64,000 nt of DNA from an uncultured Eubacterium sp. (GTDB lineage Bacteria > Bacillota > Clostridia > Oscillospirales > Acutalibacteraceae). The notes beneath the pieces are model-generated. The model searched no databases and had not been told where the DNA came from. It saw nothing but the letters and a program-made list of their open reading frames with translations. The DNA lies in the NCBI GenBank assembly GCA_905234495.1, contig CAJOHE010000004.1:100319-164318 (forward strand). Reading direction: 5' to 3'. Numbering within the stretch: position 1 is the stretch's first letter; each line of letters opens with the position of its first letter. Position numbers and translations under genes: made by a program. Below are positions 9,501 to 18,700 of the stretch, piece after piece.

Positions 9501-11735
9501 CTGGTTTGTTACTTCCTTACCAACCTCGTCCGTGAAATCGAAGTACTGGTTGAGAATTGCGCGCTGCTCGTCGGTGGGGATGAACTTGTCGTCAACCGTT
9601 GAGCCGCCGCCCTGACCTGAAGCCTCTTCGTATTTTTCATCGAGGAAGCTGATGATGTCCATTCTCTCTGCAAGACGGGTTGCAGTATATGTAACAAATC
9701 CCGTGAATTCAACGGCATTCATAACAGCCTTTGTGGCTGCAAACTGTAATGCCTCGTCATAGTAATTCTGAATAGCTCCGTTGTCGTTGTTGAAGAATGC
9801 GTTGTACATTCCCATACGGTGAGCATCTGTATCGGGTGATGTATTGGAGTTAATCATCATGAAATACTCGCCCACAGCGGTGCCGACGATTGAAGCGGGG
9901 CAGGTGTAAGTTTCGCCGTTATATTCAGCGCTGCCCTCTGTCCAGAACGTTGCGGGAAGCTCGGGACCTGCATAATAAAGAGCCATAGCGACAGCCATCA
10001 CGTCGTCGTCGGAAAGTGCAACCGTAGCCGAACCGCCGGGCATAAGTGCTGTAGCAGCAGCAATAACGTCGCTGTTGCTCATACCTGCATATTCAGCTGC
10101 AACGCCCATAAGAGCCTCGAAATAACGCGGAGAATCCTGAAGATTGTTAACACCGTTTTCGGTTACGCCGAAGAGGATTGTCTGACCGAAGATGTTTACG
10201 CACATTGCCTCGAGATATGAACGAATCTGAGCGTCATTCATAGCGTTAACGGGAATTAAAGAGTTATTGTAGTCTGCAATCTTCTGGGTGTTTTTCTCGA
10301 TGATTTCGTTATCTGCAAGGATTGCCTTCTCGGCGTTAACCCATTTGTTAACCTGAGCCTTAGCCGTCTCTCTTGTCGAACCGTTGTACCAGTTGTTTGG
10401 CCATGCCGATGCATCAAGTTCGCCCTGTGCGTTTTTCGGCGGATCGTTATCGGTTACTGCGGTTCTGACAGTGTTTCTTCTTGCGTTAACAAACCATGTG
10501 TTAATCATCGGGCTGATTGTTGTTCTTGCTTCCTCAGAAGCAGTCTGCTGATTGGGAAGGTCGTTCTGAGCGTCGGTCTTCTGCTGAACGAGCTCTTCGT
10601 ATGTGCTTCCGTCAAGAGCAGCAGAGGTTGCCATAGCCTCGACAATCTGTCTTTCGGTCATACCGGTAGCACTTCTTACAGCAGCGATAATCTTGTCTGC
10701 ATAGTTGCCCTCGTTAACATCGCTGATTGCATAGGCGTATGTGGTTGAGCCGATGCCGAAGAGATCGTCGTTGCCGGCGTAGTTAACAGTGTTGTTGCCT
10801 GCGTTGATGATGTTGCCAACGCGAACGTAGTTCTGCTTGTCGAGGTTTCTGCCTGCGCCCAAACCATAATAGATAAGGGAGGGAAGGTCAGTAATCGCGA
10901 TATCCTGATAACCCTTTGCCTCAAACATTGCCTGATAAGCAACAACCTGGTCGTTGACATATGCCTCTTCATCGGAAGAAAGACCGAAGTCAAAGTTCTG
11001 CAGGTCATAAAGGGTTGCAGAAAGATAGGTATTTGAATAATCGCTGTTACCCGGCTGTGCAGGAACGCTGCCGTTGATTCTTGAAGCAATGTTCTCAAGC
11101 TTCTCGGCTTCTGCCTGCTTGTCGAGACGCCACTTAAGATAAGCCTTGAGCACGCTGTCAATCTGGTTGTACCAGTCGGTCAGCTGATTGCGGGACTCCT
11201 CCGAAATGCTCGGGTCGTCCTTGAAGTTGGCGCAGATGCTCATAATCGTGGGAAGATTGAGCTTGCCCTCGGGGTCCTGTACAAACCAGTCGTAGTCCTC
11301 GGGCTGCGACTTAGCGCCGCTCCAGCCCGAAACAGCGGGTGTTTCGTACCATTCGATAAAATCAGATACGCTGATGGACTGTCCGAAGAGACCAACATTG
11401 AGGATTGTCGGCTGAAGTGCGCCGAGAATATCCGCAAGGGTTGCGTTCTCCTTTATAGATTCCTTTTCAGCGTCGCTGAGGTCGCCGACGTCTTTACCGT
11501 CGGCTTTTGCATACTTCTCATAAACCATGTCGCTGATAGCGCCGATTCCCATGAGAAGTCCCGGCAGCTCGTTAGCGAGACTGTCGAGTGACTGGAAAGC
11601 GTCTTCCGCTTCACATTTGTTTGACCAGATTGTGGGCTCGTTTGTCTGCGCGAATGCAGTAAAACCAACCGAACAAGAGGTCACAGCCATAAGCACAGCC
11701 AAAAACAGGCTGAGTAGCTTTTTGCTCGTTCTCAT
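3582..11735 (-). CDS. Giant secreted helical repeat protein, 2717 aa
   Basis: I do not recognise a named family. Residues 1-30 form a clear signal peptide (charged MRTSKK, hydrophobic core, cleavage after AFAQ). The rest is mostly predicted helix rich in Leu, Ile, Asn and Asp, with almost no Cys. A Gly/Asn/Ser-rich linker lies near residues 1220-1245. The C-terminal half contains long internal repeats: segments of the form (L/I)(V/I)P(I/L)(I/V)N recur near residues 1645, 2143 and 2590, each followed by an IDW motif, and an IIPLLEA block precedes the later two. Units are about 450-500 aa. There is no LPXTG, dockerin, SLH or transmembrane anchor, so attachment to the cell is unexplained. The gene is divergent from the dockerin operon at 12744, whose first protein shares a similar lipid-like signal and ADW/IDW helical motifs. 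A structural or adhesive surface role is inference. The ATG follows AGGAGAG. Confidence 0.75.
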   Translation of the reverse strand: MRTSKKLLSLFLAVLMAVTSCSVGFTAFAQTNEPTIWSNKCEAEDAFQSLDSLANELPGLLMGIGAISDMVYEKYAKADGKDVGDLSDAEKESIKENATLADILGALQPTILNVGLFGQSISVSDFIEWYETPAVSGWSGAKSQPEDYDWFVQDPEGKLNLPTIMSICANFKDDPSISEESRNQLTDWYNQIDSVLKAYLKWRLDKQAEAEKLENIASRINGSVPAQPGNSDYSNTYLSATLYDLQNFDFGLSSDEEAYVNDQVVAYQAMFEAKGYQDIAITDLPSLIYYGLGAGRNLDKQNYVRVGNIINAGNNTVNYAGNDDLFGIGSTTYAYAISDVNEGNYADKIIAAVRSATGMTERQIVEAMATSAALDGSTYEELVQQKTDAQNDLPNQQTASEEARTTISPMINTWFVNARRNTVRTAVTDNDPPKNAQGELDASAWPNNWYNGSTRETAKAQVNKWVNAEKAILADNEIIEKNTQKIADYNNSLIPVNAMNDAQIRSYLEAMCVNIFGQTILFGVTENGVNNLQDSPRYFEALMGVAAEYAGMSNSDVIAAATALMPGGSATVALSDDDVMAVAMALYYAGPELPATFWTEGSAEYNGETYTCPASIVGTAVGEYFMMINSNTSPDTDAHRMGMYNAFFNNDNGAIQNYYDEALQFAATKAVMNAVEFTGFVTYTATRLAERMDIISFLDEKYEEASGQGGGSTVDDKFIPTDEQRAILNQYFDFTDEVGKEVTNQALNNVIPPLLQQDIGIGTIEGIVNKLLDTPVDLVVATTDIWSRIYDSPVKTVFELLPVLTVVVNEVLEPLLFNNNDDLLYPVLRGSLLDSNKWGIENGSYIGIGQLRWDLNVLLPELMDWLLYQTAPSRGFYDLGTVYLKDYDSVENQFVTAVFAGDRISELDPAHYSVSDADGNVLSTYSEEVGGEEVQYFTYMGATDTNLVNLVNTQNPGATFTEQFTYEADVPILTGIYIADRALRDAEVADLGDIIANATNNANLGAILGEVITELATLFDESLHEFVNTPELIGQYKVRADGSMLPIESYGINNLMVSIPELFDIMENLAADKYGTDRDAWTYCYEGKIIQNGDGLWRNAVLESFKQEAVSTDPDRAVAILDKFANVFVNDWLNAILSLVNIAITEDNEITKNIPLITGLLNALGGFGEQSVITDVFNGVFQIEREDDYSFTFKKNDTTGFTGLSVNNAYFLLSNVDRLIEVITNLIGHFGGGSDDSNDNGGGNNGGGNNTPGPVVKTAKNAAANKSNYTAAELENTQNLIDNLDTMLSTLLSDSTFNGYSLDEADNIAASLVQFFDNYLGNDCFTELARYFNCYTYNITNKSTDAPKNGDVNDKNVYTNDSLTRFVVETYMLIEQIVELYLSEYGDTYMTDAGKTKYNLIVEAIEGVISPDMVALRLDDYPKAQEAIDKCNCWHDLANVKSSNYLTKYHSEVKIDWGIKAGDKDAYFKALSSTFRMITSVLGVLLIDTNYYKNIVMPLLDAICTPNGVEIDTAAQYAKTTNGYHDEALLGLIRPVAGYLNAFLDKPVTTLIKTIQGIAGILDDTSGATIASIVKNAITPLGDELYGAANIFALEDPNGRLLATSPTLAGVISNLGDTLMKFSNTANIKLGKGDYTYPLSGNNLVPIINSYLADTGITLQKIDWKKLNKAPSTAAALVYILEYVLDVLLDNDNLTALIKLIDSEGTVTDILNAIKANKINPKDLLALLNQVLEITDSPTLAYWTFVQYLQEAAYNFVYPKGVTKKMADEAVDSLDNLVENIFPLLSSFGVDLGGDSLSGVLNAKAFTNKNVTSIAKALYKALDGLDPTVKAVLAQLGIVTSTKDVAALLTDKSFGATYSSAAKAIGAKSSWDAVPDEVNWGFTDGSSKAQQGFVNALAAVLRPLDGVLAVFLNEGSIKLDETLYGLICAINVGPTTTYLDVSEAHVMLTYTMKNGVLTLNIKEDPNSRTRSVNSQLRIDFKALKAYDDLQIQGTNGYNSAIIPLLEALQCENVKTYKQYQKDVAKATDNILLDILNPLLGDQSGSLLNKLLDAPFTTLMDVLPNIALYMDAHGLSQAINNLLAPVTHLIAEVNDVIDINSIISAILGKDLGTYLGELLGVGKINIDFSDLSTLNIEDYIIPIVNNLVFAKSDNEYLRQMRLADIDWEKLIALGDITSYTSAATGEDGDYLRGRQVTDVDRGKVLITVLRYLANFLIDNAQPLKGIINSIEKIKDNTLVTSIISSVFDTIGASDADEIIAALFYILAGEPTNAFWDYTGYKTGNYSFTYPATVDVDFLKQLPPMLDGLIAGFLDLPGLVGEKLFTDELVAKAATGIYGAVEGVKVGDNTLTSILAQTDIDFSTANVANLLVDEDYGIKYENAAAVIRSAGSWANVKVEDLQFGVTDRDSFFHALVAVLRPMFGVLDVLLNDADLNLFDIVRLPGSNGYSSTIIPLLEAFSCYNIKTQYEYRKDIHEQYDAILLDIINPIWDLVEDVLNAPLQTIMAIVPNLALFIGNDGLPQILNNLITPIRALLDALRPIVDANDLLSAVLDGLNVDLNSILGKIGISGLDIDLYNIDETLKPVLGGNAIVPLINGILGVIKIGDEGTTIDIRLTPIDWLQLGSHGDYVWTASQAATYGSRVAVVGDSSETLIAILRYLINMINAGDNFDALSSLIGGLIGGANDSIADVVTQVLGMLQGDADEVISQLVDLLQTLA

Positions 11736-11891
11736 ACATTACTCTCCTTTACAATATGATTTACGAACTTGAGTCGCAGAAACGTGCGGGAACTATATCT
11801 TGTGCCGAATCCGTGACCGTTAACAATTTATACACAAATTGTCGGATTTTGGGCGCAATAATACACGCACGTACGAACAAATTACAATATA

Positions 11892-11920
11892 TTTATACCA
11901 AATAAGAAAAGCAAAGTCAA
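11892..11920 (-). promoter_or_regulatory. Promoter of the 2717-aa protein gene
   Basis: Minus strand TTGACT, 17-base spacer, TATAAA. The predicted start is near 11885, giving a leader of about 150 bases before the ATG at 11735. Confidence 0.65.
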
Positions 11921-12555
11921 TAGAATTTCCGAAATTTTTGAACAAAATGTAAATTTTTTTGAAATTTTTTGATTAACGCGCGTAAATTTTCTGTTGCAAA
12001 AACGGCGATTTCTACAAATTGTTGCCCCGTTCAGGGAGGTGAAACACAATATATTGTGATAGAAACAAATGTTAATAATTGTACATCTTTATCACGCGCC
12101 TGAATTTTCGGAACGGGGGTGTCATAAATCGTAATTATTAACAGATTTTTTCCATTACATTATATATTGCAGCGTTCACACTTTGTTAACATTTGGAAAC
12201 AATTTCCGCGCCGGAATCAGAGGCGCGGGGAAGGGGGCGTTCGGGACCTGCGCGCAGCACAAGAGAGAGTGACTGAAAACCCGTTCGAACACAATCTAAT
12301 GTAGAAAAATCGCCCTGTTTATGGGGATTTCCACAGAATATTGCGGTGTAAAGCGGCGCACCTTTTCGAACAGCAAGAGGGGTGGCAAGGGGGTTGACTT
12401 TACAGGGCGGAGAGGGGTATGAGCCCATACTCACGAACATTAATAGAATGAAAATAAATTGTTAATAAACTGTAAACTTTTTGTTCAACCTGCTCAATTT
12501 TCTCTGAGATTTTTGGACATTTCACCGAAATTTAAAATAAAGTGTTAACAAAGCA

Positions 12556-12583
12556 TTGACTTTATAACTATTATATGTAATAA
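12556..12583 (+). promoter_or_regulatory. Promoter of the dockerin-protein operon
   Basis: TTGACT, 16-base spacer, TAATAA, with a TG just upstream of the -10 hexamer. The predicted transcript start is near 12590, about 150 bases before the first ATG. Confidence 0.6.
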
Positions 12584-12619
12584 TCAAGGTGTGTTTATGG
12601 CGCCTTTGCGCCCTTTTGT

Positions 12620-12694
12620 AAGGAAATGGGTCGATACGACCTAACATTCTAACTCAGATTGCCTGATGGTCAGAGAGTGCGAAAGCATTTCCTT
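12620..12694 (+). promoter_or_regulatory. Structured 5' leader, three-hairpin junction, unidentified
   Basis: A 9-bp closing stem pairs AAGGAAATG (12620-12628) with CATTTCCTT (12686-12694). Inside are GGTCG-ATA-CGACC (12629-12641), CTGA-TGG-TCAG near 12663-12673 and TGC-GAAA-GCA near 12678-12687 (competing slightly with the closing stem). It does not match the riboswitch consensus sequences I remember (c-di-GMP I/II, SAM, cobalamin, T-box). It lies between the promoter and the ribosome site GGAGGT of the 2127-aa gene, so a cis-regulatory or RNA-stabilising role is plausible. Confidence 0.45.
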
Positions 12695-12743
12695 GAGGGT
12701 ACAATCGGCTCTACACTAATATTCGAATATCATTGGAGGTAAA

Positions 12744-15700
12744 ATGATGAAAACAAAAGCAAAAAAGTTTTCCCGTAAGCTTCTTGCCGTTTTAATGGCA
12801 GTACTTATGGCAATGTCTTGTTTTGCAGGCGCGTTCTCAGCGTTCGGTTATTCAAGTGATAAAGATTATCACGATGCGAATACTGAGTACAACGACCTTG
12901 CCTGGTCGGTTCTTTCCGACGAGCAGGTTGCTACCGCTGTACTTGACTGGGCGGACGAGATGCTTGCTCAGTACGGTCCTCAGATTGATAACCTTCTCAA
13001 GTACAACTTGCCTTCAAGCGGTCTTTACTACTATACAGCGTCATCCCGTACAATCGGTATTAACGCTGCAGGTATCATCACCGCATCTGTAAAGGTATAT
13101 GTACACAGCGTTGACGAGGTTATGGAAACACTTGAAAGTGTTGCATCCGTACTCAGCTCATACGGCAGCTTCCTTGGCGATGCCAAGAACCTTCAGCTCG
13201 GCTCAACAAACGGCGTAAGAAGAAGCAACACATCGTCATGCAACATCATCCGTGACGTTCTTGCTATCCTTCAGAAGAATATGGCTGACTATAACGGTAA
13301 AGACGTTATCGGCGAACTTCTTCGCGGCGGCTTTGACCTCGGTACTGTAGGTAGCCTTGCAAACCTCGATGTTTACGATTTGCTCGCTAAAGCTCTCAAT
13401 ATGGACAGCAGTAAGCTCAAGAGCAACTCTGTTTACAACATCGCACAGCATTTCCTCTTCAACAACACAAAGTGGTTCACAGATGAGGAAATCACAAAAT
13501 ACACAAACGGTACATGGACATTCAAGTATGATACTGTTCTTCGCGAGAAGCTCAACACGGAACTTCTTCAGAAGATTAATGTTCTTGTAACATATGCAGA
13601 CGGCACTTCTTCGGCATCGAGAAAAGAATCCGGCACCATTCAGGACCCGAACCTTGTTTACTCAACGGAAAAGGGATTTGAAGGTAACGTTCTTCTCTTC
13701 GTTTACGGACAGGGCAACAATCAGGAAAAACTCGCAATCGGTGCAAACGACAGCCTCTTCACGGTTGGCTACAACGCACTTCGCATTGCTTGGAAGACGG
13801 TTCTTCACGACACCCTTCAGCTCGTTCACGTAAACTACTCAGCTGAAAGAGGCCACGGTTCAAACTTCGATAACGCTTTCTATTATTGGGCAGTAGACCC
13901 CGAGAGAGGCGATATCGGTTGGGACCAGAGCGATCTTGCTTCAAACTACACCCAGGCTAATCTCAATGCATGGGCAGCAGACGTATATCAGGCATATGCA
14001 GCTGAAACTCCTGCTGAATTCCTTCAGTGGGTACAGGAAGACCTTGCGTTCACAAGAACTGCTGACGCTGATTCAACAGGCGCTTGGAGCGACATCGATT
14101 CCACAACATTATTTAATAAGATTAGATACAGTCCTCTTGCTGACTACGGTTTCAATATGCAGACCGGTCCTATCAACCTTTACTTTATGCAGACAGGTAC
14201 TGCAAACATTGACGATTTCTTCGAGAATGATTATGATGATTACGGTTCACTCGTAGGCGGACTTAACGACGCTCTTATCGCAGCTGTTAAGGACCTCTTC
14301 CCGAACAGAGCTAACATCACCGGAACAGTTCCTACTCTTGCAACTTCAAACACAGAGCCTACATCCGACGCTAACAGAAAGGCTATTGCCAACACAATCG
14401 TTCAGAACGCAGCTAAGGTTGTTCAGTACACAGCAGACGCTACCGACGAGAACATCCTCAAGGCATTCTACGATGCAAACGGCGCTAATGCAGCTCTTAC
14501 AGAGCAGAATATCGAATCTGCTATGGTTCCGCTTCTTATCTCTGCAATCGGTAACATCAACTTTGGCGATGACAGACCTCTCAAGGACATCATCCACAAG
14601 GCTGATTGGGACAGATGTAAGGACGCTGAAGCTGTTGCATATCTCTCACTCAGAGAGTATCTGTCATATGTTCTTCCGAACAACAATTATGACGGTCTTG
14701 CAGCATGGACAGACACAACAATCACAGCTACATTACAGGGTTCAATCCTTCCGATGGCCCGTGACGCTCTGATTTATGTAATCGAGCCTTACGTTCCCGT
14801 AACAGGTTCAGACGGCGAGAACTGGCTTGCTGAGGATCCGAATCATACAGACGACGATGTATTCGCACTCCTCAACTCAGTTGCTTGCTACTATGCTGAC
14901 TACTACACGCTTTCCTCACCTAACGCAGGCGAGAGAACAATGGGTGTAGCTCCGCTTCTCGGCGTATGCGACGGCAGCGGCAACTCAACATTCAAGAAGA
15001 CCAACTCAATCTGGACGAACATTGATAACGCTGTTAACCAGATTCTTCCGACACTCGGCGAACTTCAGTACGCTAACTCGGGCAAGAAGGGTCAGTTCAG
15101 TTCTTATGACCTTATCTGGAACGACATCGTTCTCGGCGTTCTCAACATCGGCGACACCTCAATCCACGACAGCGGACTTGGCGGTATCTCCAACTTCCTC
15201 TACAGAGTAGTATGTATCATATCAGCTGACCCGATTCAGACAACACCGCTCATCTTCACAGCGTATGACATTATTGCTGAATTCATCAACCAGCTCTTCG
15301 GTTCACGCTACACAAATCAGGGTTGGGCAACAATCATTCCTGCACGTTCATCGAGCACACCGTTTGATGACTTTGTACAGATTGGTGTAATCGCAGGTAC
15401 CAGCGGCTCCGACATCGGTGCACTTCAGAAGCTCATTTGCAGCTTCGTTGAGTTCACCGGCTACGGAACAAGCGGTCCTTCAACCTATCCTGATACAGTT
15501 CTTCCCGCTGTAGCATTTGCTCTTACAGCAGTTAACAGCTTCATCCCGAGCGTTGTTCCTCAGATTGGTTCACATCAGCTCAAGCTCGCTACTGCAGAAT
15601 TCTCAAATGCAATCCAGCAGAAGGCATCTTCAGGTACATCTTACAACTCAGACGTAGTTATCAAGAATAACTCGGTAGGTGTTAACAATGCATACCTTGA

Positions 15701-18700
15701 CGGCGCTAACGACAACGCAGTTGTTCAGGAGAACCGTTACTACATTGTTCCTACAAAGGTTGAATACTCAACAGGTGCTACAAAGAACATCAGCAATGTT
15801 TCTATTGCTCCCGGTGAAACTTACACAGTTACAAACACCACACAATATCAGCCCGAATCAGGTCAGAACTACCATTCTTACTATGCTACTGTAACTTATA
15901 ATATTACAGACGGCAACGGCGGAACGACTCTTTACACCGGTCTTACCTGTAAGGCATACCAGTTCATGACAAGTGAGCAGGGTTGGCGTGACGTTGTTTA
16001 TCCTGACGGTTCAAGGCTTGACAGCAACCTCAGAACAAACAGCTACAACCAGACAGTAACTTACAACGGCTATACTGCTTACTCAACAGCAGACGCCGGT
16101 AAGGACCTTTGCTTCAACTATCCTCAGTACATCGTACTTGGTACCGATAATCTCGGTGAGGTTTCCTCTTTCACATACCGTGTACGTAACAATTCTTCGG
16201 GATGGTTCGGTAATGCAAGAGGTTACGACGGTGCTTACTGCTATGATACCAAGAGCGTATCAGGTTATACCTATACTAAGGGTATCTCTTCGGTAGGTAA
16301 CGGCAACGCTATTCCTGTATGGGATAAGCAGAACGGTAACCTTATCCGTTACGGTCTCTATGACTATTCAACCGACGGCGGTACAACCTGGAACCGTGGT
16401 ACTCAGGACAGCACAACTCTCGCTTACGGCGGTTACACAGAAACAGAAGTTTCCAACTACATCAACCAGCATCCGAGTGAGGACGTTCTTCGTAGAGATC
16501 ACGTTCCTTACACAATGGCTGAGGCTGTTAACGCAGGCATCATCGCTGCGTACAACGTAAACAAGGCCGGCGTTTATGATTCAGTTTATATGTACACAGG
16601 TACATCAAACAGAAACTACGACGTAACTCTCGGTCTCGTATCCGTAAGAGGTCCTGTAGACGGATTCTATATCAACTCTTCTAAGGTAGAAGTTGCTAAG
16701 GATTCAGAGCAGTTCATCTCTCTTATGAACTACGACGGTTCTACTCCTGTTGCTACAGGTACATATCCGATCAACCTCCGTCTCTACAGCTCATCCGACT
16801 CCAACGTTAAGTACAACACGAAGGATCATCAGATGTATCTCGTAGTTGGTGATACATCCAACAAGAGCTCAGTAGACGAGAAGTACAATGAGCTTGCAAC
16901 AACACTTGCAAACTACCGTGAATCAGACTTCACTGACGACACAATCTATCAGCTCGCTCAGGAAGCTATGGTTAACGCTCTTCGTGCACAGGCTGCTGCC
17001 CTTACTCCGACATCAGCTATCGCTCTTTCAGACCAGCAGTATTTCGGTCCTGACACTGCAGTAGTTGCTACAGAGTATGGCGACGAAGCATTCCTTCCGT
17101 TCACAGAAGAGAACTACAACCAGCTCGGCGCAGAGCACAATATGCCTCTCGGTGTTTACGCTGAAGCATATTCAGACGGCGGCGCAGGCGTACTCTATCT
17201 CGACGAAGATATGACAATGCCTATCTATTCTAATGTACCTCTTACCGATGCAGACGTAACATTCGGTTGCGACGAGGCAGGTACGGAAGTTATCAAGGGC
17301 GAAGACGGCGTATGGTATCTCAGAAATGCAGCTGCTTACCCGACAGAGTGGAACCTTGACAACGGCTCACCGATGAAGGTATATAACTATGATGAGCAGG
17401 CAACAAACGACAACGGCGATCTTCTTTACAATCAGGTTCAGTATGTATACCGTGATGCTAACAACATCAAGGTTAACAGCGGCGACGATTGGCTTGCCAA
17501 GTTCCCGTCAGCCGGATACAAGATGATCGAAGCTACTCCCGATGACGATACACGTGGTCTTTACACGACAGCTAACGAGTATCTCGAGTATGTACTTGAG
17601 CTCGTATCAACTTCAATCGACCCGTCAATCGCACAGGATCTGTTCGACTATGTAACATCTGTTCGTCACGGCCTCAATGAGGTTAACTTTGAAGTAGCAA
17701 CCTTCAACAAGATGGTTGACTTTGCTAAGAAGGTTGAGAATCAGTACTCAATCAACGTAACCTACGAGGGTTACCTCACAAACGATGAGGGCAAGTACAT
17801 CGATGCTAACGGCGACGTAGTAAACGAAAAGACTGACGCAGCTCGCGGTACAATCACCAAAGAGGGGCTCAACGTTGAGGATTACTACAACATCGCTGAC
17901 AACACCGAAGACAACGTTGTTTACACAACAACTACAACATCTTCGCTTTCATCAATCCAGGTAGCTGAATATGTAAGAATGTTCAACTTCTATCTCGGTA
18001 AGGTTTACGAGCGCGGTTATCTTGGCGGCAAGCTTGAAGAAGAAATCACACATTCAGGCAACCCGTACAACAAGATGACAGGCACACCCGCTGTAATTGA
18101 TCCTGACGACGGAACAATCATCTCGAACGGTTCTGTTGCTAAGGGTACAGGCGCAGCTGATCCTGAATACGGCGCATGGGAGAACGGCGTTCTTGTTAAT
18201 AAGGGCGACATCGTTTACTCAAGTGCTACATGGAATACTTATGTAAATGCTCTTGCTAAGGCAGTCAGCGTTGCAGCTCTCGGTAACGGTTCTTACACTC
18301 ATAAGAACGCTGCTTACTACGTACCTGCTGACGAAGAGAATTACACAGCAGACGCTGCTGACGTTTATGAAGCTAAGGTTGCTCTTCAGGTTGCTGAGAA
18401 CAGACTTACACCTTCAGAGTCAGTAACGCTTACAGTTGCGGCTAACGGCGCAACTGCTACGGTTGACGGTGTTGCTTACACAGCTCCCGTTGGCGTAGAA
18501 AAGGGTACAACCGTAACGGTTGAATTCACAATTCCGTCAGGCCAGACTCTTGATTATATCGATGTAAACGGCACACACTACAGCGGCGTAACATCAGTTG
18601 ACGTTACAATGGACGAAGATACAACCGTTGAGGCTGTATTCGTAGCAGCAGGCAGCACAGTCAGCGGCTCAATCATGGTAGCTGACAGCACTGCAGCTGA

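Larger units (their letters stand above)
11736..12743. other. 1-kb divergent intergenic region between two giant secreted-protein genes
   Basis: This holds the minus-strand promoter at 11892-11920 with an approximately 150-base leader, and the plus-strand promoter at 12556-12583 with an approximately 150-base structured leader. Between them (about 11930-12550) I see A/T-rich sequence and a G/C-richer patch at 12200-12430 with no convincing gene. The minus leader can pair ACGTGCG with CGCACGT near its two ends. Confidence 0.6.

Noticed and set aside
12186..12440. 84-codon minus-strand frame in the divergent intergenic region
   Set aside because: Low-complexity, Pro/Ser/Arg-rich product with no ribosome site or family; it lies between two promoters and looks like chance.
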